A stretch of DNA of 50,946 nucleotides from contig NZ_BOSJ01000025.1 of the NCBI RefSeq assembly GCF_018403285.1, forward strand, positions 1 to 50,946, read 5' to 3'. Every line of letters begins with the position of its first letter. The first letter of the stretch is position 1. Position numbers and translations under genes: made by a program. This document shows, in pieces, positions 46,829-50,946 of the stretch. The notes beneath the pieces were generated by a model. The model did not search any database. It worked only from the letters and a program-made list of their open reading frames with translations, and was not told the DNA's origin. The stretch is from Paenibacillus sp. J45TS6 (GTDB lineage Bacteria > Bacillota > Bacilli > Paenibacillales > Paenibacillaceae).

Positions 46829-46955
46829 CTATTTTTTAAATCAACTAAAGAATATGTTATATAGAAAACGGACATCTTTGCATATATTTGCAAGGATTTT
46901 TTTGTTTTTATAGGGCAAAATGAAAGGCTATTTTATACGTAGCTGCTTTTAAAGT

Positions 46956-46983
46956 TTTGATTGAGCAGGGAATATAGTATAAT
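46956..46983 (+). promoter_or_regulatory. Promoter of dnaX
   Basis: TTTGAT (46956-46961), 16-nt spacer and TATAAT (46978-46983), 49 bases before the dnaX start. Confidence 0.6.
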
Positions 46984-47032
46984 GAAGCCACGACAAAAGG
47001 TCACGAGACATGTGGAAAGAGGGTAAAGCACA

Positions 47033-48766
47033 GTGGAACATATTGCGTTGTACCGTGCTTGGCGGCCTCAGTCGTTTCAAGACATGGTTGGACAACAGCA
47101 TATTATTCAGACCTTACAGAATGCCATTCGTGAACAGCGGATTTCGCATGCGTATTTATTCAGTGGTCCACGAGGAACAGGGAAGACAAGTGCGGCCAAA
47201 ATTTTGGCCAAAGCTGTTAACTGTGAACGTGGCCCAAGCACTGAGCCGTGCAATGAATGTGAAGCGTGCCTTCGAATTACATCTGGAGCAGTGATGGATG
47301 TTCAAGAGATTGACGCGGCCTCTAACCGAGGGGTTGAAGAAATTCGTGATCTTCGCGAAAAAGTAAAGTATGCTCCAACGGAGGTTCGTCATAAAGTGTA
47401 CATCATTGATGAGGTACACATGCTGACGACAGAAGCATTTAATGCACTTCTTAAAACGCTTGAAGAACCGCCGCCGCACGTGATGTTTATTTTAGCAACA
47501 ACAGAGCCTCATAGACTTCCTGCAACGATTATCTCTCGCTGTCAGCGGTTTGATTTTCGCCGAGTTTCGCTGGAGGAACAGACTGAGCGTCTTGCTTTAA
47601 TCTGTAAAGAAGAGGAGATTACTGCTGAGGAAGAGGCGCTTCAGTATATTGCCCGTCTTTCGGACGGAGGTATGCGGGATGCGCTGAGTATTCTTGATCA
47701 GGTATCTTCCTTTACAGGAGGACAAGTGACTTATAGTCAAACGCTGGATATGACCGGCGGCTTGCCAGCAGAACAGTTTGGTAAACTTGCTCAGTTTCTT
47801 CTAAAGGGAGAAGTGGGTGAGGTGCTGCAGACGGTAGAGCAGTTCATGCAAGAAGGAAAAAGTGCAGATAAGAGTATGGAGAACCTTCTTTATTATTTCC
47901 GAGATCTTCTCCTGATCAAAATGGTTCCTAATGCGGAACATATGACGGATCGTGTACTTGACCCATCCTCTTTTAAAGGAATGGCAGAGGCATTTTCGAG
48001 GGAACAACTTTTTTATATTATTGATACACTGAATCGTTATCAAAGTGAAATGAAATATGCGGCACAGCCGCAGACGTTGTTTGAAGTAGCACTTCTAAAA
48101 TTGTGCAGTCTTCCTAAGGGTGCAGGTGAGTCTGCTTCTGAGGCAGGAGGGGGCGCTGCGGTAAGTTCTTCTGAGTTAACTGCAATGAAACGACAAATTG
48201 CAGAACTTGAGCAGAAACTTGAGAAAGCATTGAAGAATGGCGGTGTAGCGACTGCGAATCAAAATTCAGCAGCTCCGGCGCGATCGAATCGTCCTACACC
48301 TTCAAGATCCTCAGGGGTAGCCAAAATACCGCCTCATATGGATCAATATATTGCTGAGAAGGACAGTGCAGAATTCACTGATATCAGCAAAAAATGGAGT
48401 CAAATCCTCCAGCGTGTGAAAGAGGAAAAAGTGACCGTCCACGCCTGGTTTGTGGATGGAGAACCTGTATCTGTTCTAAATGATGCAGTTCTTGTTGCTT
48501 TTAAGAACAACATTCACCGTGAAACGACAGAGAAACCAGCAAACAAACAAGTGATTGAGAGTGTTCTTGAGCAGGTGGTTGGAAGACCGCTTCGGCTTGT
48601 TACTATGCTGCAAAAAGATTGGCTCGCCGCGATTGAAGGTTCCTCTGATCCGAAAAAGGAAGAAGAGTTCACGCTTGAAATGGAACAGGTAGATGGAAAA
48701 AAGGAGCCTTGGATTGACGAGGCACTTGAGCTTTTTGGTGAGAAATTGGTTATCATTAAAGAATGA
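47033..48766 (+). CDS. dnaX: DNA polymerase III subunit gamma/tau
   Basis: This is the clamp-loader ATPase of 577 aa. The AAA+ domain has Walker A (GPRGTGKTS, K51-T52), a four-Cys zinc site (C64, C73, C76, C79), Walker B with YIIDEVHMLTTEAFNALLKT, and a sensor ATTEPHRLPATIISRCQRF. A long Ala/Ser/Pro linker (about 365-440) leads to a C-terminal tau-like domain that contacts polymerase. Start GTG 47033 with AAAGAGGG about 9 bases upstream. It heads the dnaX-ebfC-recR operon. Confidence 0.96.
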   Translation: MEHIALYRAWRPQSFQDMVGQQHIIQTLQNAIREQRISHAYLFSGPRGTGKTSAAKILAKAVNCERGPSTEPCNECEACLRITSGAVMDVQEIDAASNRGVEEIRDLREKVKYAPTEVRHKVYIIDEVHMLTTEAFNALLKTLEEPPPHVMFILATTEPHRLPATIISRCQRFDFRRVSLEEQTERLALICKEEEITAEEEALQYIARLSDGGMRDALSILDQVSSFTGGQVTYSQTLDMTGGLPAEQFGKLAQFLLKGEVGEVLQTVEQFMQEGKSADKSMENLLYYFRDLLLIKMVPNAEHMTDRVLDPSSFKGMAEAFSREQLFYIIDTLNRYQSEMKYAAQPQTLFEVALLKLCSLPKGAGESASEAGGGAAVSSSELTAMKRQIAELEQKLEKALKNGGVATANQNSAAPARSNRPTPSRSSGVAKIPPHMDQYIAEKDSAEFTDISKKWSQILQRVKEEKVTVHAWFVDGEPVSVLNDAVLVAFKNNIHRETTEKPANKQVIESVLEQVVGRPLRLVTMLQKDWLAAIEGSSDPKKEEEFTLEMEQVDGKKEPWIDEALELFGEKLVIIKE

Positions 48767-48807
48767 AACTCTAAATCAAATATAACCCAATTAGGAGATG
48801 ATGAACG

Positions 48808-49119
48808 ATGAATAACATGAACCAGATGATGAAGCAAGTGAAGAAGATGCAGGAACAAATGCTGAAAGCTCAAGAAGAGCTTGGAACAAAAACAGTAGTG
48901 GGTACCTCTGGCGGCGGTGTAGTAACTGCAGAAGTTAATGGTCATAAAAAACTGACTTCCATCACAATTAAACCAGAAGCTGTAGATCCAGAAGACGTAG
49001 AAATGCTGCAAGACCTGGTTATGGCTGCAGTAAATGATGCAATGACTAAAGCTGATGAGTTGGCTAACCAAGATATGGGTAAATTCACAAACGGCATGAA
49101 AATCCCTGGTTTGTTCTAA
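48808..49119 (+). CDS. ebfC: YbaB/EbfC nucleoid-associated protein
   Basis: This is a small DNA-binding dimer of 103 aa. The Met/Gln-rich first helix ([20 protein letters not shown]), the central beta hairpin ([20 protein letters not shown]) and the last helix ([20 protein letters not shown]) are diagnostic. Start ATG 48808 follows AGGAGATG. It sits between dnaX and recR as in most bacteria, linking it to replication and repair. Confidence 0.96.
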   Translation: MNNMNQMMKQVKKMQEQMLKAQEELGTKTVVGTSGGGVVTAEVNGHKKLTSITIKPEAVDPEDVEMLQDLVMAAVNDAMTKADELANQDMGKFTNGMKIPGLF

Positions 49120-49149
49120 ATTGAATTGATCTAGAAGGAGAATGTAATT

Positions 49150-49749
49150 TTGTATTATCCTGAACCGATCGCGAAACTTATAGATGCGTTTACTCGTCTA
49201 CCTGGCATTGGCCCCAAAACGGCGGCACGCCTGGCTTTTCATGTACTGAAGATGAATGAAGACGATGTGATCGATTTTGCTAAGGCGCTGGTTAGTGTGA
49301 AGAGAAATCTTCATTACTGTTCGGTATGCTGTAACATTACAGATACAGATCCTTGCCGAATATGCCAAGATAAATCCCGCGACCCTTCTGTCATTTGTGT
49401 AGTTCAGGACTCGAAAGACCTGGTGGCTATGGAACGGACAAAAGAATTCGATGGTTACTATCATGTACTTCAAGGAGCGATATCTCCTATGGAGGGAATC
49501 GGTCCCGACGATATCAAACTTAAAGAACTGCTTATGAGACTGAGTGATGAGCGGGTCAAAGAATTGATACTTGCAACCAATCCTAATATTGAGGGAGAGG
49601 CTACAGCGATGTATATCTCAAGGCTGGTTAAGCCTTTTGAAATTGTGGTGAGCCGGATTGCTCACGGACTTCCTGTGGGCGGCGATTTGGAGTATGCAGA
49701 TGAAGTGACTTTGTCGAAGGCGCTTGAAGGACGGCGCCAGTTGCATTAG
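49150..49749 (+). CDS. recR: Recombination mediator protein RecR
   Basis: RecR works with RecO/RecF to load RecA at gaps. The protein is 199 aa: a helix-hairpin-helix ([14 protein letters not shown]), a C4 zinc finger (C57, C60, C69, C72) and a Toprim domain ([20 protein letters not shown]). The tail includes [20 protein letters not shown]. Start is TTG 49150 with AAGGAG 9 bases upstream. It ends the dnaX operon, before a strong terminator. Confidence 0.96.
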   Translation: MYYPEPIAKLIDAFTRLPGIGPKTAARLAFHVLKMNEDDVIDFAKALVSVKRNLHYCSVCCNITDTDPCRICQDKSRDPSVICVVQDSKDLVAMERTKEFDGYYHVLQGAISPMEGIGPDDIKLKELLMRLSDERVKELILATNPNIEGEATAMYISRLVKPFEIVVSRIAHGLPVGGDLEYADEVTLSKALEGRRQLH

Positions 49750-49779
49750 TGTACCGTGAACTTAATATGATGAATTATA

Positions 49780-49807
49780 AAAAAGCTCCCCATTGGGGAG
49801 CTTTTTT
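49780..49807 (+). terminator. recR operon terminator
   Basis: AAAAAGCTCCCC and GGGGAGCTTTTTT form a perfect stem with a 3-nt loop. Confidence 0.94.
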
Positions 49808-49924
49808 GGTTCTAAGGTGATCTCTCCTGCGATATGAATGGAATAACGTTAGCTTTTTACATGATTGCTTTGTTGAGAAGGACGAGCATTCATGGATCAG
49901 TCACTGTGTATCTGTTTCATTTCA

Positions 49925-49947
49925 ATCATTCTTGCTTCAAGAATGAT
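49925..49947. repeat. Perfect 10-bp inverted repeat upstream of yaaL
   Basis: ATCATTCTTG and CAAGAATGAT are exact inverted copies separated by CTT, 28 bases before the yaaL start codon. No T run follows, so it is not a simple terminator. It could be an operator or an mRNA hairpin near the ribosome site. Confidence 0.6.
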
Positions 49948-49974
49948 ATAAGGACAAGAGCGGGAGGGGTCATT

Positions 49975-50286
49975 ATGGTTAGTTGGATAAAGTCTATGAG
50001 ATTTAAAAGCGGGAACTTGTTAAATGAAAGGGTAGAGATACAAAAGGAGATTTTCGAAGACATTAAAAAATCGCATGAAGAGTGGAAAGCGGCGCATTGT
50101 ATGTTTGAAGAAGCGGTAGAGCAAGATCAAATTGATTATGCCATTTTTATTCTTGAGGCTGCAGAGCGTAGATATCAAATGCATCTTAGAAGAGCTAAGA
50201 ACTATGGAGTTGTAGGGTCGACTCAAGATTGTGTGAATGATACTCCTTATAATAACCTTGCTAAAAGAGTGGAGGGTTCACATTGA
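49975..50286 (+). CDS. yaaL: DUF2508 family protein (YaaL-like)
   Basis: This is a 103-aa, mostly helical, soluble protein of unknown function, typical of the gene between recR and bofA in spore formers. The pattern EIQKEIFEDIKKSHEEWKAA and IDYAIFILEAAERRYQMHLR matches the family. I start at ATG 49975 (GGGAGGGG just upstream); a 47-residue longer frame has no site. Its stop overlaps the bofA start (ATTGA), so the two are translationally coupled. Confidence 0.87.
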   Translation: MVSWIKSMRFKSGNLLNERVEIQKEIFEDIKKSHEEWKAAHCMFEEAVEQDQIDYAIFILEAAERRYQMHLRRAKNYGVVGSTQDCVNDTPYNNLAKRVEGSH

Positions 50287-50555
50287 GGGATGTAATTCTT
50301 TGGGGAGTTTTATCGGTTTCCTTACTGCTGATACTGATTATTGTATTTAGAAAGAAAATTGGGCTGGGCTGGATCTCCTCATTTGGCCTTCATTTAGTTC
50401 TTGCCTCTCTTGGGATTTATGTAATTAACTATTCTGGTTTAACCGGAGATATGTATATACCCATAAACCCTACAACCATAGGGACGGTGACCGTATTAGG
50501 ACTGCCTGGAGTGGGACTTTTATTAGGTTTAAAATATTCTTTATTTAGTAGTTGA
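50283..50555 (+). CDS. bofA: Pro-sigma-K processing inhibitor BofA
   Basis: BofA is a mother-cell membrane protein that holds the SpoIVFB protease inactive until the forespore signals. The protein is 90 aa (87 in Bacillus) with two hydrophobic segments (WGVLSVSLLLILIIVF; FGLHLVLASLGIYVI) and the conserved C-terminal INPTTIGTVTVLGLPGVGLL. Start TTG 50283 follows GGAGGG and overlaps yaaL. This arrangement just before an rRNA operon is the Bacillus order. Confidence 0.93.
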   Translation: MRDVILWGVLSVSLLLILIIVFRKKIGLGWISSFGLHLVLASLGIYVINYSGLTGDMYIPINPTTIGTVTVLGLPGVGLLLGLKYSLFSS

Positions 50556-50658
50556 CTTTAGTACTAACTATATGATAAATTATATCTCGGCCCTAAAAAA
50601 GAGAATTTAATTAGAACTGAAGCTGAGAGATCAGCAAAAAAGAAAATTAAAAAAACTC

Positions 50659-50688
50659 TTGACATGAAGGTAGCCAACATGGTATATT
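50659..50688 (+). promoter_or_regulatory. rRNA operon promoter
   Basis: TTGACA (50659-50664), 18-nt spacer, TATATT (50683-50688), about 190 bases before the 16S. No other gene is seen between bofA and the 16S. Confidence 0.75.
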
Positions 50689-50727
50689 ATAAAGGTCGCT
50701 GAAACAAAGCGATTCACGAAAAAAACT

Positions 50728-50740
50728 TGATCTTTGAAAA
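50728..50740 (+). promoter_or_regulatory. BoxA-like rRNA antitermination site
   Basis: TGATCTTTGAAAA resembles the boxA of Bacillus rrn leaders (TGCTCTTTGAAAA, one difference), where NusB/S10 load to prevent Rho termination. It lies between the promoter and the 16S. Confidence 0.6.
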
Positions 50741-50881
50741 CTGAACAACGAGGAGTTTTACGTAAGTAAAACTCGTGAGTGAATTAATACAAATTTCATT
50801 TGTTGGTCATAACAAATGAAATAGAGAACGTTAAGTTCTCGTCAGCATTTTCTAAATGAGCTTATCGCTCTTTTCAATAAC

Positions 50882-50946
50882 TTTATTGGAGAGTTTGATC
50901 CTGGCTCAGGACGAACGCTGGCGGCGTGCCTAATACATGCAAGTCG
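50882..50946 (+). rRNA. 16S rRNA, 5' end (partial)
   Basis: The window ends inside the 16S gene: TTTATTGGAGAGTTTGATCC, then TGGCTCAGGACGAACGCTGG is the universal 5' end, including the 27F region. Only the first 65 or so bases are present. Orientation is the same as for the 23S-5S at the window's left end. Confidence 0.97.

Noticed and set aside
48695-48708. A6G run (GGAAAAAAGG) in dnaX as a programmed frameshift site
   Set aside because: It lies about 20 codons before the end of dnaX, so a slip would not yield a gamma-like short form, and no clear stimulatory hairpin follows.

Overview
The window is Gram-positive (Firmicutes) chromosome, most like Paenibacillus. It has moderate GC, strong AGGAGG-type ribosome binding sites and frequent GTG/TTG starts. 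It carries endospore genes (spo0F, bofA, a small acid-soluble spore protein sspP, a sporulation-type class A PBP and a Kin-like kinase) and Bacillales genes such as ywhD, DUF1934, yaaL and rpoE (delta). It is core chromosome: I saw no insertion sequence, prophage or CRISPR array. It starts in the 3' end of a 23S rRNA, followed by 5S, and ends in the first bases of a 16S rRNA of a second operon in the same orientation, so the whole segment lies between two direct rRNA operons.

Layout. (1) 1-500: 23S end, 5S and terminator. (2) 0.6-3.8 kb: amino-sugar module (PTS EIICB, ManNAc-6-P epimerase nanE, convergent RpiR/SIS regulator) with a promoter-operator visible upstream. (3) 4.2-13.3 kb: guaB, dacA, pdxST, serS, tRNA-Ser, a 113-aa unknown, sspP, a lipoprotein and tadA, the familiar Bacillus origin-proximal order. 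(4) 13.3-24.1 kb: a DnaA-box cluster, a PAS histidine kinase, rluF, motAB, a pterin dehydratase, cytochrome c, an acetyltransferase, an NlpC/P60 hydrolase behind a cyclic-di-AMP (ydaO) riboswitch, and an M1 peptidase with a membrane protein. (5) 24.2-46.4 kb: a block equivalent to the ywhD-pbpG-speEB-ywiB-argS-rpoE-pyrG-spo0F-fba-murA-rho-rpmE region of Bacillus, with a six-gene Mrp Na+/H+ antiporter operon (mrpA and mrpB fused) inserted between pbpG and speE. (6) 46.5-50.6 kb: SRP RNA, dnaX, ebfC, recR, yaaL and bofA, which resumes the origin-region order, then the next rRNA operon.

Functional themes are nucleotide supply (guaB, pyrG), vitamin B6, translation (serS, argS, tadA, rpmE), cell wall (dacA, murA, PBP, NlpC/P60), ion homeostasis (Mrp, c-di-AMP riboswitch), polyamines (speEB) and sporulation signalling. 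Regulatory RNA is the richest layer: a ydaO riboswitch, a CTP-sensing pyrG leader starting GGGC, SRP RNA, and three leaders or intergenic transcripts (upstream of serS, speE and rpoE) with clear base-paired structure that I cannot assign to a known family. No wholly new protein system is evident; these RNA elements and the DnaA-box cluster are the best candidates for undescribed biology.
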